A DNA stretch of 64,000 bases, taken from Shewanella ulleungensis. Its GTDB lineage: Bacteria > Pseudomonadota > Gammaproteobacteria > Enterobacterales > Shewanellaceae. Under the pieces are notes generated by a model. It saw only the letters and a list, made by a program, of their open reading frames with translations. It ran no database searches and was not told where the DNA came from. The translations under genes were made by a program, and so were the position numbers. Of this stretch, positions 27,687-36,873 are shown in pieces (within the stretch, counting starts at the first letter, position 1; each line of letters begins with the position of its first letter). The stretch is from the NCBI RefSeq assembly GCF_014648315.1, contig NZ_BMQW01000001.1, positions 124,001 through 188,000 on the forward strand, in the 5' to 3' direction.

Positions 27687-28169
27687 ATGAGCATTAAAGA
27701 CGATATGGTTGTGCAGTTTAATTACTCTCTGCGTGACGAGAAAGGCGATGTGATTGAGTCAAATGAAGGCCGTGAGCCGATTGCCTACTTGCATGGCCAC
27801 GACAACATGATGCCTGGTATCGAAGATGCAATAAATGGTAAAGAAATTGGTGAGAAGTTTACCATTACTCCTTCTGCTGCCGATACTTATGGCGAACGTC
27901 AACAAGATGCTGAACAACGTGTTTCAGTAAAACATTTAGTGGGTGCTAAGGTATGGAAACCTGGCATGGCAGCTGTGGTAAACACTGAGCAAGGCCAACG
28001 TCAGGTAACTATCATTAAAGTCGGTAAGTTTATGGCAACAGTGGATGTTAACCATCCTTTAGCGGGACGTGAGTTAACGTTCGACATCGAAATTGTTGGT
28101 GCTCGAGATGCATCTGACGAAGAAATTGCCCATGGTCATGCCCATGGCGCTGGTGGTCATCACCACTAA
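27687..28169 (+). CDS. FKBP-type peptidyl-prolyl isomerase, SlyD family
   Basis: Cytoplasmic prolyl isomerase and chaperone of 160 residues. FKBP core with PIAYLHGHDNMMPGIEDAINGKEIGEKF, an insert-in-flap chaperone region (about 70-120), and a short histidine-rich tail (HGHAHGAGGHHH) like the metal-binding end of SlyD. The tail is shorter than in E. coli SlyD, so it may be a paralogue rather than the main SlyD. AAGGA ribosome site before the ATG. Followed by a strong terminator. Confidence 0.93.
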   Translation: MSIKDDMVVQFNYSLRDEKGDVIESNEGREPIAYLHGHDNMMPGIEDAINGKEIGEKFTITPSAADTYGERQQDAEQRVSVKHLVGAKVWKPGMAAVVNTEQGQRQVTIIKVGKFMATVDVNHPLAGRELTFDIEIVGARDASDEEIAHGHAHGAGGHHH

Positions 28170-28190
28170 GTAATATTGTTATTTACTCTG

Positions 28191-28220
28191 AAATCCCAAG
28201 TGAATCACTTGGGATTTTTG
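28191..28220 (+). terminator. Terminator of the SlyD-family gene
   Basis: AAATCCCAAGT...ACTTGGGATTT hairpin followed by a T-rich run. Confidence 0.85.
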
Positions 28221-28276
28221 TTTGGGTGACAGTACGATGAATCCAGTTATATTTAACATTATTAAAAGGGAAGGTC

Positions 28277-28504
28277 ATGGTTATTGATTTTTCAATCGGC
28301 AAGCTCATCGTTACCATAAATGAAATTCAGTGTCGTTTTCATGACAACCATATTGTATTAACCGCTTCTGTTGACGACATCAGTTGTTTTCATCAAGGTT
28401 TGGTTATCGCCGCAGATGGTGGCACTGTGCGTTGGAGCATTAAGCTCGACAATGCGACACAATTAGAACAAGTACTTAATTGTACCGGTATTCAAGCACA
28501 ATAA
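28277..28504 (+). CDS. DUF3389 small protein
   Basis: A 75-residue protein resembling the DUF3389 family known mainly from Shewanella and Vibrio: VIDFSIGKLIVTINEIQCRF, IVLTASVDDISCFHQGLVIAADGGTVRWSIKLDN. No function known; single compact beta-rich domain, no signal. AAGGG ribosome site before the ATG. Its presence helps place the organism. Confidence 0.8.
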   Translation: MVIDFSIGKLIVTINEIQCRFHDNHIVLTASVDDISCFHQGLVIAADGGTVRWSIKLDNATQLEQVLNCTGIQAQ

Positions 28505-28633
28505 GCCTAAGCTACCCTCAAATCTGTTTGCAAATGGATTGGAATGATATGCTTAAATGCAACTTGAATTAATTGGCTCTAGTTAGCTGTTAGTTCTTTG
28601 AATCAAGTTTTTGATATAAATAAGGTCAATTTG

Positions 28634-29299
28634 ATGTCTTCATTAGAAACAATTGTAATCGAACCACAAACAACGGCTACAGCATGCGTTATTTGGCTTC
28701 ATGGCTTAGGTGATTCAGGTGCCGGTTTTGCACCAGTGGTTCCTGTTTTAGGATTACCAGCAAATCACAGTATTCGTTTTATTTTCCCTCATGCACCAGA
28801 ACAAGCCGTAACGATTAATGGTGGCTATGTGATGCGTTCTTGGTACGACATCAAAAGCATGGATTTACACGACAGAGCAGATATTAAAGGCGTGATGAGT
28901 TCAGAGCTAGCCGTGCAACAGTTGATTAATGAGCAAATAAAAAATGGCATTAGTGCAGATAAGATTATCTTGGCCGGATTTAGTCAAGGCGGGGTAATGA
29001 GTCTATTTACAGGGTTACGTTTTACTCAAAAACTAGCAGGTATTATGGCTCTGTCTTGTTATTTACCTGGTGGCGAGCATTTACCTGAAAAACTTGCAGA
29101 TGAAAACCTAACAACACCTATTTTGCAACATCATGGTGAACAAGATGATGTTGTACCATTGTTTGCCGGAAAAATGGCCAATGATGCGTTAATTGCAGCT
29201 AATTATCAGACAAATTGGCGCACATATCCTATGGCACACAGCGTTTTACCTAACCAACTTACTGATATTGGTCAATGGATATTACACGTCTTGAAATAA
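28634..29299 (+). CDS. Carboxylesterase of the phospholipase/acyl-protein-thioesterase family
   Basis: Alpha/beta hydrolase of 221 residues (family abhydrolase_2, acyl-protein thioesterase-like). Catalytic serine in GFSQGGVMS, Asp in GEQDDVVP, His in YPMAHSVLP; the oxyanion region is VIWLHGLGDSGAGF. Cytoplasmic, hydrolyses short acyl esters or thioesters. I chose the ATG at 28634 (MSSLETIV) with AAGGTC upstream over the TTG at 28598. Monocistronic. Confidence 0.93.
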   Translation: MSSLETIVIEPQTTATACVIWLHGLGDSGAGFAPVVPVLGLPANHSIRFIFPHAPEQAVTINGGYVMRSWYDIKSMDLHDRADIKGVMSSELAVQQLINEQIKNGISADKIILAGFSQGGVMSLFTGLRFTQKLAGIMALSCYLPGGEHLPEKLADENLTTPILQHHGEQDDVVPLFAGKMANDALIAANYQTNWRTYPMAHSVLPNQLTDIGQWILHVLK

Positions 29300-29608
29300 A
29301 ACTTTAACACCACTGTTCTTGTATTGGAACAGTGGTGCTGTGAGTTCGCATATAAAAAAACAAATATTTTTAATGGCTTAGCGGTTTATCTGTTAGTGCT
29401 ATTTTTTTTACTTGTTTTTAACATGTACATTAACAACTAGACTGTTTGCGACAGCGAACTTATAACGGCTTAAGTTCTTGTTATTAGTGTATTAAAAATC
29501 ACATTTTGTCATAAAAATGAAATCAAAAGTCGTCAATCTTTGTTATCATTCTGATTGTGAATTGGAATTTCACAGATTTAAAAAATAAATAATAACTCGG
29601 GGTAAATC
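29300..29608. other. Spacer upstream of the second nucleotidase gene
   Basis: About 310 AT-rich bases: a 30-nt hairpin at 29308-29337 after the esterase gene, then the nucleotidase upstream region with a weak Pho-box-like sequence at 29506-29523. Confidence 0.5.
29308..29337 (+). terminator. Hairpin after the esterase gene
   Basis: CACCACTGTTC stem with complement and an 8-nt loop, just past the esterase stop. No T-run follows, so it may not terminate efficiently alone. Confidence 0.5.
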
Positions 29609-31333
29609 ATGACAAACATGTTAATTAAAGGATTAGTTGCAACAGCTGTATTAACAGCGTTAACAGGTTGTAACAGTGACGATGAAACACATTTAGTTGA
29701 AACTCCTGTCGCTACGACATGTGTAGAAGCTGGCGAAGATTGTAAAACGTTCACGGTATTGCACACAAATGACAACCACGGTCGTTTTTGGGAAAACAGT
29801 GATGGCGAATATGGTATGGCGGCTCGTAAAGCGTTAATTGATCAAATTCGTGCGGAAGTGAGCTCAAATGGCGGCGAAACGTTAGTATTATCGGGTGGTG
29901 ATATTAACACGGGTGTACCAGAATCAGATTTACAAGATGCGTTACCAGACTTTATCGGTATGAACGAAATTGCATATGATGCAATGGCTGTTGGTAACCA
30001 TGAATTTGACAACCCATTAGCGGTATTAGACTCACAACGTTCTATTGCTAATTTCCCTATGCTAGCGGCAAACATCTACAAAGCTGATGGTACTCGCTAT
30101 TTTGATGCATACAAAGTATTTGATGTTGATGGATTACGCGTTGCCGTTATCGGTTTAACGACTGAAGATACTGCAAAAATTGGTAACCCAGAATTTATTT
30201 CAGATTTAACATTTACCGATCCAGCAACAGAAGCCGCTAAAGTGATTGCTGAAATCAAAGAAGCAAATGTTGCTGATGTGATTTTTGCTACAACTCACAT
30301 GGGTCACTATGCCGATGCTCAAAATGGCAGCAACGCCCCTGGTGACGTGACATTAGCGCGCACACTAGCTGAAGGTGATTTAAGTGCCATTATCGGTGGT
30401 CACTCACAAAACCCAGTATGTATGGAACCTGGCACGAACGATTATGCTGCTTTCACACCAGGCGATGACTGTACTCCAGATATGCAAAACGGTACATACA
30501 TCATGCAAGCCCACGAATGGGGTAAGTATGTTGGCCGTGCTGATTTTGAATACTTTAACGGTGAGCTACATTTAGCAAGCTATAAGTTAATTCCAGTTAA
30601 CTTGAAAAAGACAGTAACAGATGCGGATGGTAATGAAACTGAAGAGTTTGTTGCTGATGAAATTACGCCTGATGCTGATTTAGAAGAGTTGCTTTCTTAC
30701 TATCAAGAACGTGGCCAAGGCCAATTAGACGAAGTTATCGCATCTACCGATGCAATTCTTGATGGTGAACGTGCAAACGTACGTAACATGCAAACCAACT
30801 TAGGTCGTTTACTTGCTGATGCACAACGTACTAAAGTCGGCGCCGACATTGGTGTGATGAACTCAGGTGGTGTGCGTGCATCTATCGCTGCGGGTGATAT
30901 CTCGTATCGTGACGTGTTAACTGTTCAACCATTTGGTAACATGGTTACATTAAGCACAATGACGGGTGCAGAAGTGACAGAGTATTTAGGTACTGTAGCT
31001 TCATTCCAACGTGGTGCTGGTGCATATGCGCAAATTACCGGTGTTAAAATGACTGTTGATTGTACTGCTAAAACAGTCGCAATTAGCGAAATTAACGGTA
31101 AAGATTATAGTGCAACTGAGTCATACAGCTTTACTGTACCAAGCTTTAATGCTGCAGGCGGTGACGGCTATCCATTACTAGATCCAATCCAAACGGGTTA
31201 TGTTGATGCTGAAGTGTTATACACTTTCTTCAAAGACAAAGGCACTATCGTTGCAGCTGACTACGCGCCAATGGGTGACATTGTTTATGAAAACTCTGAC
31301 AGTCCATTAGGTTGTACAGTAGCGGCTAACTAA
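29609..31333 (+). CDS. 5'-nucleotidase / UDP-sugar hydrolase (UshA-like) lipoprotein
   Basis: Surface nucleotidase of 574 residues that dephosphorylates extracellular nucleotides. Lipobox LTALTGC (Cys near 21). Metallophosphatase half: VLHTNDNHGRF, LSGGDINTG, AVGNHEFDNP, TTHMGHYAD and IGGHSQNP. 5'-nucleotidase half: GVMNSGGVRASIAAGDISYRDVLTVQPFGN and AAGGDGYPLL near the C-terminus. Differs from the CpdB-type enzyme at 1.2-3.3 kb, so the organism carries both 3'- and 5'-nucleotide routes. Monocistronic, ending at a strong terminator. Confidence 0.94.
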   Translation: MTNMLIKGLVATAVLTALTGCNSDDETHLVETPVATTCVEAGEDCKTFTVLHTNDNHGRFWENSDGEYGMAARKALIDQIRAEVSSNGGETLVLSGGDINTGVPESDLQDALPDFIGMNEIAYDAMAVGNHEFDNPLAVLDSQRSIANFPMLAANIYKADGTRYFDAYKVFDVDGLRVAVIGLTTEDTAKIGNPEFISDLTFTDPATEAAKVIAEIKEANVADVIFATTHMGHYADAQNGSNAPGDVTLARTLAEGDLSAIIGGHSQNPVCMEPGTNDYAAFTPGDDCTPDMQNGTYIMQAHEWGKYVGRADFEYFNGELHLASYKLIPVNLKKTVTDADGNETEEFVADEITPDADLEELLSYYQERGQGQLDEVIASTDAILDGERANVRNMQTNLGRLLADAQRTKVGADIGVMNSGGVRASIAAGDISYRDVLTVQPFGNMVTLSTMTGAEVTEYLGTVASFQRGAGAYAQITGVKMTVDCTAKTVAISEINGKDYSATESYSFTVPSFNAAGGDGYPLLDPIQTGYVDAEVLYTFFKDKGTIVAADYAPMGDIVYENSDSPLGCTVAAN

Positions 31334-31403
31334 GATGCATTGAATGGCTGGCCTTGTTTCTGGCTAGCCAATATGTTCTTAATAAGTAGCTAAATGTGTA
31401 AAC

Positions 31404-31432
31404 AAAAAAAGGTAGCTTAGGCTACCTTTTTT
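31404..31432 (+). terminator. Terminator after the UshA-like gene
   Basis: AAAAAAAGGTAGC-TTAG-GCTACCTTTTTT: perfect stem with A- and T-runs; can also serve the converging mutarotase gene (stop 31466). Confidence 0.9.
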
Positions 31433-31465
31433 ATTTGTCCGACTTCGCCATTGCGGCTTTTAAGT

Positions 31466-32311
31466 TTACTTCCAACTAATATCAGTTGTTAACGTATGGC
31501 TCTCTCCTGGGGCTAACACGACTTTATCTTCTAATACATTAGCTGCTTCTAAACACACCATAGAGAGATAGTCATCATCATTAAAACGAGACAATCTGAT
31601 TGATTTGTCTATCCACGGATTCCATAACACCGCAGACTGACTATTCTCACGGCTTACCACAATAGTACCTTGTGGTGTATGTAACTCTTGGCACCGGGGT
31701 AAATCGGTATAAACACGATCGGTTTCTCGGTCAAAGGTGACACTATCTTGTGGTTGTTGAAACGGGCCTTGTCCAAACTCAATATATTTTGATTGGCTAA
31801 AGCCTGTGGCTGTTAGTTGATGAATATTGTCAATTGGGAAATAGCTGTGTAAGGCTTGAGTTAAGCTAATATTTGTATCGCCATTATTGGTATTTACAAT
31901 ACTGACAGACAATGATTGGCCTAAAGTAAATAGCACTTTGACGTCAGTATTATGTGGCCAATATTGACGTTCAAATTCTGTTTCTGGCAAGCTAAACACC
32001 AAATCAACGATTTGGTTATGCACCTTGACTGACTCTAGTTTCCACACTTTATTGCGTGCAAAACCATGTTGAGGGAAATCAGGATTTTCATTCATGCCAA
32101 ACCAGGGCCAGCAAACAGGGATCCCGCCACGAATTCCATTACCAGGTAGATAATCATCAGCAGATGAAACCCACAATAGAGGTGGTTTGCCCGCAGGAAT
32201 AAATTGATCTATCTGAGCGCCCTGCATAAAGATCCGTGCCTGGCATAGCTCGGTGTCTACGTTGACATACTCAAGACCATTTGGGTGTTTTAAGGTGGTA
32301 ACAGAACCCAT
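31466..32311 (-). CDS. yeaD: D-hexose-6-phosphate mutarotase (YeaD-like)
   Basis: Galactose-mutarotase-fold protein of 281 residues that interconverts anomers of hexose-6-phosphates. Key stretches: LWVSSADDYLPGNGIRGGIPVCWPWFG (substrate Arg), HGFARNKVW (His), LTQALHSYFPIDN (His) and WNPWIDKSIRLSRF near the C-terminus. Cytoplasmic. A lone gene on the minus strand. Confidence 0.93.
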   Translation of the reverse strand: MGSVTTLKHPNGLEYVNVDTELCQARIFMQGAQIDQFIPAGKPPLLWVSSADDYLPGNGIRGGIPVCWPWFGMNENPDFPQHGFARNKVWKLESVKVHNQIVDLVFSLPETEFERQYWPHNTDVKVLFTLGQSLSVSIVNTNNGDTNISLTQALHSYFPIDNIHQLTATGFSQSKYIEFGQGPFQQPQDSVTFDRETDRVYTDLPRCQELHTPQGTIVVSRENSQSAVLWNPWIDKSIRLSRFNDDDYLSMVCLEAANVLEDKVVLAPGESHTLTTDISWK

Positions 32312-32456
32312 AACGCGTGTCCTTGTATTAAAAATATTGGTGTCGACTTAACAACACGATAGGCCGCTAGCTTACCGTATTTCTATCCTTAGGATAATAC
32401 TCTAGCCGCATTAGTTGCGAGAAGTCTGGAATGAATAAAGGTGAGGGTAATAGGGG

Positions 32457-33074
32457 TTATGTGCGAGTAAAATACAACATTCTATTATTTGCAGGCATCG
32501 CAACATCTTCAGTAAGAATAAGTCCTTGTTGTTTAGCCAAGCTGATTATCCATTCAATATCACGTATACCGCTTAATGGATGTTGCTGTTTAAGCCAAAC
32601 ATCAAACTGTGCATTACTGTCACTCGTAAATTCACCTAAATAGTTAAACGGCCCATAAATAACAACGCATCCTTTATTGGCAAGTACTTTGCCACAACCC
32701 ACAAAAAAGACTTCTACCAAAGCAGGACTCATGATGTGTAATGTATTTGCTGTGTATATGGCATCGATTGCGTCCGCTAACTGCGGCCACGACTGATTGA
32801 CATCAAGTTCGATGCCATCAGCTAAGTTATTGAGTGGATAATGTTGTAATCGTGCCTGTAAATGATCAAGGTAATGCGCCTGATCACTCGGTTGCCAACG
32901 AAGGTGAGGTAAATTCTCAGCAAAAAAAACACAATGTTGCCCAGTGCCGCTGCCGACTTCTAGCACCTGCGTTGTGTGAGTTAACCACTGCTGCAGATGA
33001 GTTAATATTGCATGCTTATTGTTTTCACACGCTTGTGAAAAAGGCAGTTGAGCAAGTGGGGTACAATTCTGCAT
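32457..33074 (-). CDS. DUF938 SAM-dependent methyltransferase-like protein
   Basis: Protein of 205 residues with a class I methyltransferase fold: LEVGSGTGQHCVFFAENLP binds S-adenosylmethionine, then YTANTLHIMSPALVEVFF and VIYGPFNYLGEFTSDSNAQFDVWLKQQHP. DUF938 family, substrate unknown. Its start codon overlaps the stop of the response regulator (TAATG), so translation of the two is coupled. Confidence 0.92.
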   Translation of the reverse strand: MQNCTPLAQLPFSQACENNKHAILTHLQQWLTHTTQVLEVGSGTGQHCVFFAENLPHLRWQPSDQAHYLDHLQARLQHYPLNNLADGIELDVNQSWPQLADAIDAIYTANTLHIMSPALVEVFFVGCGKVLANKGCVVIYGPFNYLGEFTSDSNAQFDVWLKQQHPLSGIRDIEWIISLAKQQGLILTEDVAMPANNRMLYFTRT

Positions 33075-33736
33075 TACGAAAGATCGACTTTTTCCATTTC
33101 TAACTGTTGTAAGGCTATGACCGCTTGTGTGCGATTGCGAACCCCTAGTTTTCTAAATATTGCCGTCGCATGCGCTTTAATGGTCGCTTCCGAGACACCA
33201 AAATCATAGGCAATTTGTTTGTTGAGTAGTCCCTCGGCAAACATTTGCAATACACGATACTGCTGTGGAGTTAAGTCCGATAAGCGACTTGCCATTTTAT
33301 CGGTAGGATCGTCAGACACGGGAACTAGTTCAGTACCGTTTGGTAACCAAATATCACCGTAAAGTACTGCAGTGAGAGCATCAGTTAATGACTCCATAGA
33401 AGCTGATTTAGGAATAAATCCACTGCTTCCATAATGCACCGCACGACTAATAGTGTTGATATCTTCATGGGCCGAAATAACCACCACTGGAATATCTGGA
33501 TAGTGGGTTCGAAGGTGGATCAGGGTCGAATAACCATGTGATCCAGGCATTTGTAAATCCAGCAGTATTAAATCAAATTGGCACTCTTTGTTATCAAGCA
33601 CAGTTTCCAGCGCTTCAGCACTGTCGGCTTCAACCCATTGAGTTTGGTTGAATGCACTGCTCAATGCCTGTCGTAAGGCATTACGAAATAACGGATGATC
33701 ATCTGCAATGACAATATTTAAATTTTCGAGCTTCAT
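33074..33736 (-). CDS. LuxR/FixJ-type response regulator
   Basis: Transcription regulator of 220 residues. Receiver (residues 1-120): acidic pair IVIADDHPLFRNAL, phosphoacceptor Asp in LILLDLQMPGSHGYS, Thr/Ser in VVISAHED, Lys in GFIPKSAS. LuxR helix-turn-helix (about 150-215): LTPQQYRVLQMFAEGLLNKQIAYDFGVSEATIKAHATAIFRKLGV. The ATG at 33736 fits a typical receiver start; an upstream GTG at 33760 adds eight residues. No sensor kinase gene is adjacent. Coupled to a DUF938 methyltransferase. Confidence 0.95.
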   Translation of the reverse strand: MKLENLNIVIADDHPLFRNALRQALSSAFNQTQWVEADSAEALETVLDNKECQFDLILLDLQMPGSHGYSTLIHLRTHYPDIPVVVISAHEDINTISRAVHYGSSGFIPKSASMESLTDALTAVLYGDIWLPNGTELVPVSDDPTDKMASRLSDLTPQQYRVLQMFAEGLLNKQIAYDFGVSEATIKAHATAIFRKLGVRNRTQAVIALQQLEMEKVDLS

Positions 33737-33894
33737 GGCGTTTTTTATTCTATGTTGCACGTGAAGATTAATTCAATGTAACAGAAAACCAATCGAGTGT
33801 TCTATTGCTTTATGCATCAAAATGATGCTTTTTTGTGAATTAACAGCCGACTATAGACTTTAGTCTAGGTTTATATCACAGTTTGTTTGATTGA

Positions 33895-33916
33895 AGCGCA
33901 GCACAATAGCTGCGCT
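33895..33916 (-). terminator. Hairpin after the thioesterase gene
   Basis: AGCGCAGC-6 nt-GCTGCGCT stem just beyond the stop at 33931; no T-run on the minus strand. Confidence 0.45.
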
Positions 33917-33930
33917 GAAAGATGCTGCCA

Positions 33931-34368
33931 TTAAGCGTGAGGCCACACCTGTGTAGGTTGTCTGTTTTCATCTACTGCAACAAAGGTAAATACGCCACGA
34001 ATGGCATGCTCTCGATGATCTTTGTACATGTCTTCTACATAAATATTCACTTCTACTTTTAGTGAGGTATTACCAACATGAATGACTTTAGCAATCAGTT
34101 CCGCTAAGCTGCCCGCTGGGATGGCTTTTTTAAAATCGATACGGTCGGAGCTAACAGTGACTAACGATTTACGACAAAAGCGTGTCGCCGCAATAAACGC
34201 AGTCTCATCCATCCATGCTAGTGCATCACCACCGAATAAGGTATTGTGATGATTAGTGTTAGAAGGAAAAATGGCTTTAAATACTCGAGCTTCAGATTGG
34301 ATAATACGTGCGGCGATATCTTCAGGGAAATCAGTTTCAGTTTGATCTGGATTTTGAGCAAGGGACAT
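33931..34368 (-). CDS. Hotdog-fold acyl-CoA thioesterase
   Basis: Protein of 145 residues of the YciA/acyl-CoA hydrolase type. The signature is IFPSNTNHHNTLFGGDALAWMDETAFIAATRF (catalytic Asp/Asn region), then VTVSSDRIDFKKAIPAGSLAELIAKV. Hydrolyses acyl-CoA to fatty acid and CoA in the cytoplasm. Ends with FVAVDENRQPTQVWPHA. Monocistronic. Confidence 0.94.
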   Translation of the reverse strand: MSLAQNPDQTETDFPEDIAARIIQSEARVFKAIFPSNTNHHNTLFGGDALAWMDETAFIAATRFCRKSLVTVSSDRIDFKKAIPAGSLAELIAKVIHVGNTSLKVEVNIYVEDMYKDHREHAIRGVFTFVAVDENRQPTQVWPHA

Positions 34369-34474
34369 ACAACGACCTAAAATTAAACAATAGACAAGGA
34401 TTAAACGCGGCGCATTGTACTTTATGAGTTTAACCTCTGTCGAATATTACCCTATGTTGTTTATTTTCTCTGCT

Positions 34475-34738
34475 TTAACTGAGTGATAAATGCTCAAATA
34501 TGGCGTTAGCGCTTAGCACATCAATACGTTGAATATCAGTTAAGATAATTTCTATTGGTTGCTGTTGTTGAGTGATACCGCTAATCGCTTCGTGTTTTAT
34601 GCCACCTTGTTGCACGATTGTCGTTTGAGTAAAATTACCAATAACTTCAATACCAGAATGTAAGGTTAACTTCACAGAATATTGATGCAAGCAAATGATT
34701 TCGATGTAATCGTAATGAGCACAGTTTATTGAAGTCAT
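34475..34738 (-). CDS. Rho-binding antiterminator (Rof/YaeO family)
   Basis: Protein of 87 residues. The N-terminal INCAHYDYIEIICLHQYSVKLTL matches the conserved CxxYDxxEaAC... start of Rof (YaeO), a small Sm-like barrel that binds the Rho hexamer and blocks its RNA entry site. The remainder (GIEVIGNFTQTTIVQQGGIKHEAISGI, ILTDIQRIDVLSA) fits the barrel. It is adjacent to a histidine phosphatase gene; no operon link is obvious. Confidence 0.88.
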   Translation of the reverse strand: MTSINCAHYDYIEIICLHQYSVKLTLHSGIEVIGNFTQTTIVQQGGIKHEAISGITQQQQPIEIILTDIQRIDVLSANAIFEHLSLS

Positions 34739-34870
34739 TTAATCCTTATACCCTATATTTTATTCCTAATATACAACATCAACTGTTTTACATTGACGTT
34801 TAATCGTCGCTTTATTCTCGTCTTAAATCGTGTAATGAATAACTAAATAATAACCTAGTTGATATCATTA

Positions 34871-35404
34871 TTAATATCGTAATAATACGGTGGATACTTC
34901 ACGGTTATTGCCATCAACAGTCACGACATAGAGTCTGTCAAACTCGCTAGCATCATTAATAGCAGGTTGTTTTTCTGCGCCAAGCTGTTCTGCCAGGGCG
35001 GTAGTGGTATTGCTGTGGCCGATCACCAAAATATGACCTTGCTGTTTGAGTAATATCTCAGCTGTTTTTTTAAGATCTGCAGCATCATATAAATTGGGTG
35101 CCAAGTACTGGTCTTCAGCAACTGCTAATGCGGTTTCACGAGTGCGTTTGTAGTCTGTGGTAAACACTTTAGCTAGCGGAGTACTTGATAGCACTTTAGC
35201 TAAGCGTATGGCTCGCAGTTTACCTTGTGCAGACAGGCTGGGATCTTTTCCCTCAAGCTTTTCAGCGTGCCTTACTAAATAAAACACTTTTGCTTTGGTG
35301 TTTTTTATTTGCAATGGCATGTCAGTATTTGCTGTCTGAGCCATTAATGAACCGCTCAATAGAAGAAGAAAGAGGGTGAGTGCATTTCGAATATAACTTG
35401 TCAT
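34871..35404 (-). CDS. Periplasmic histidine-phosphatase-superfamily protein
   Basis: Protein of 177 residues with a signal peptide (LLLSGSLMAQ, cleavage near residue 22). Phosphoglycerate-mutase-like fold: catalytic RHAEK in FYLVRHAEKLEGKDPSLSAQGKLRA, VFTTDYKRTRETALAVAE and the second His in LVIGHSNTTTALAEQL. A secreted phosphatase, possibly acting on phosphate esters; SixA-like proteins lack the signal peptide. Monocistronic. Confidence 0.9.
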   Translation of the reverse strand: MTSYIRNALTLFLLLLSGSLMAQTANTDMPLQIKNTKAKVFYLVRHAEKLEGKDPSLSAQGKLRAIRLAKVLSSTPLAKVFTTDYKRTRETALAVAEDQYLAPNLYDAADLKKTAEILLKQQGHILVIGHSNTTTALAEQLGAEKQPAINDASEFDRLYVVTVDGNNREVSTVLLRY

Positions 35405-35808
35405 GTATTAATCCATTAATTTGATTGGGCATTTGCGTTGCCGATAAAAGCGCTTTATTTGATCAATCAACACGGTCGGCGTTTATCCTAGCAGTAAACT
35501 CACGTTTATGCAGGTTAGGTCTTCTATGTCACTAAATTGCTACACGAGTATAAGATTGAAGATGCGCACATTGTCATAAGGTTATTTTATGTATTTAGAA
35601 ATCATACGCGATTTTTACCTTGATATGAATGAGATGGATTATTGTTAATCGAAAGATTATGTTTTGCTAAAGTGGTAATACCCGTTTCTAATAACTCTTA
35701 TGCCATAAAAAATGCCAGTCTATGTAGACTGGCATTATGGTGGATGTGTGGTTTTTATTTGTATGCATTAGCTTGCTCATGCTTACAAATAAATCTGAAG
35801 AGAGTTAG
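35405..35808. other. Spacer between histidine phosphatase and DAHP synthase
   Basis: About 400 bases. Contains the upstream region of the phosphatase gene and the terminator of the DAHP synthase gene at 35707-35736. No supported ORF. Confidence 0.5.
35707..35736 (-). terminator. Terminator of the DAHP synthase gene
   Basis: AATGCCAGTCTA-TG-TAGACTGGCATT perfect stem with a six-T run on the minus strand. Confidence 0.88.
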
Positions 35809-36873
35809 TTACTTAGCGAGTAGGGTTTTGCGGTCACGAGACGCTTGTGCTAATTCACGTAATAACTTTTCAGAATCAGCCCAATGCAAGCAAGCATCAG
35901 TAATACTTTGTCCATAGGTTAAAGGCTCACCTTTAATGACTTTCTGATTACCTTCAATCATAAAGCTCTCAGCCATAATGCCTGCAATTGCAGTACTGCC
36001 ATTGCGCATTTGCGCCATTATGCTATCAGCAACGTTTAATTGATTTTTATGCTGTTTTTCACTATTGCCGTGACTAAAATCAACGACCATACGTTGAGTC
36101 ACACCAACTTGCTCTAGCTGCGCGCGCGCGACTTCAATGTCTTCAGCGGCATAATTAGGCGTTTTACCGCCACGTAAAATAATGTGGCCGTATGGATTAC
36201 CGTGAGTACGGTAAACCGCCATAGCACCGTCTTTATCTGGTGAGTAAAATATATGCGGAACTTGTGCAGCGCGAACGGCATCAACCGCAATATTAATATT
36301 GCCATCAGTGCCATTTTTAAAGCCAACAGGGCAAGACAATGCAGAAGCCATTTCACGGTGAATTTGGCTTTCAGTTGTGCGGGCACCAATGGCACCCCAG
36401 GTAATTAGGTCTGCAATATATTGACCGTTAACCATATCTAAAAATTCAGTGGCGATTGGTAATTTAAGTTCAGTAATTTGTTGTAGTAACTGACGAGCCA
36501 TACGTAAGCCTTTATTTGGGCTAAAGCTGCCGTCTAAATCAGGATCTGAAATTAACCCTTTCCAACCCACAATCGTCCGTGGTTTTTCAAAATACACACG
36601 CATCAAAATACATAAGTCGTCTTTAAGCTCATGATGAAGTGTTGATAACTTTTGCGCGTACTCTAGCGCCGCTTTAGTATCATGTATGGAGCAAGGGCCA
36701 ATAATCACGAGTAAACGTTGATCTTCACCTGCAATGATAGCTTCTACTTCGCGACGTTGAGCAACCAGGTAATCAGCTGCATCTTGAGTTAAAGGATATT
36801 CTGAAGCCAACTGAGCAGGAGAAATGACTTTGCTTAATAAGGTTGTTCTGAGTTCATCTGTTTTAATAGTCAT
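35809..36873 (-). CDS. 3-deoxy-7-phosphoheptulonate synthase (class I DAHP synthase)
   Basis: Condenses phosphoenolpyruvate and erythrose-4-phosphate, the first step of the shikimate pathway. Protein of 354 residues. The signature RLLVIIGPCSIHDTKAALEYA and ILMRVYFEKPRTIVGWKGLISDP hold PEP- and metal-binding residues; GARTTESQIHREMASALSCPVGFKNGTDGN and MVDFSHGNSEK follow. Class I AroF/G/H type, and I cannot tell which feedback class (Tyr, Phe or Trp) without alignment. No TyrR box was evident upstream. Monocistronic. Confidence 0.95.
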   Translation of the reverse strand: MTIKTDELRTTLLSKVISPAQLASEYPLTQDAADYLVAQRREVEAIIAGEDQRLLVIIGPCSIHDTKAALEYAQKLSTLHHELKDDLCILMRVYFEKPRTIVGWKGLISDPDLDGSFSPNKGLRMARQLLQQITELKLPIATEFLDMVNGQYIADLITWGAIGARTTESQIHREMASALSCPVGFKNGTDGNINIAVDAVRAAQVPHIFYSPDKDGAMAVYRTHGNPYGHIILRGGKTPNYAAEDIEVARAQLEQVGVTQRMVVDFSHGNSEKQHKNQLNVADSIMAQMRNGSTAIAGIMAESFMIEGNQKVIKGEPLTYGQSITDACLHWADSEKLLRELAQASRDRKTLLAK

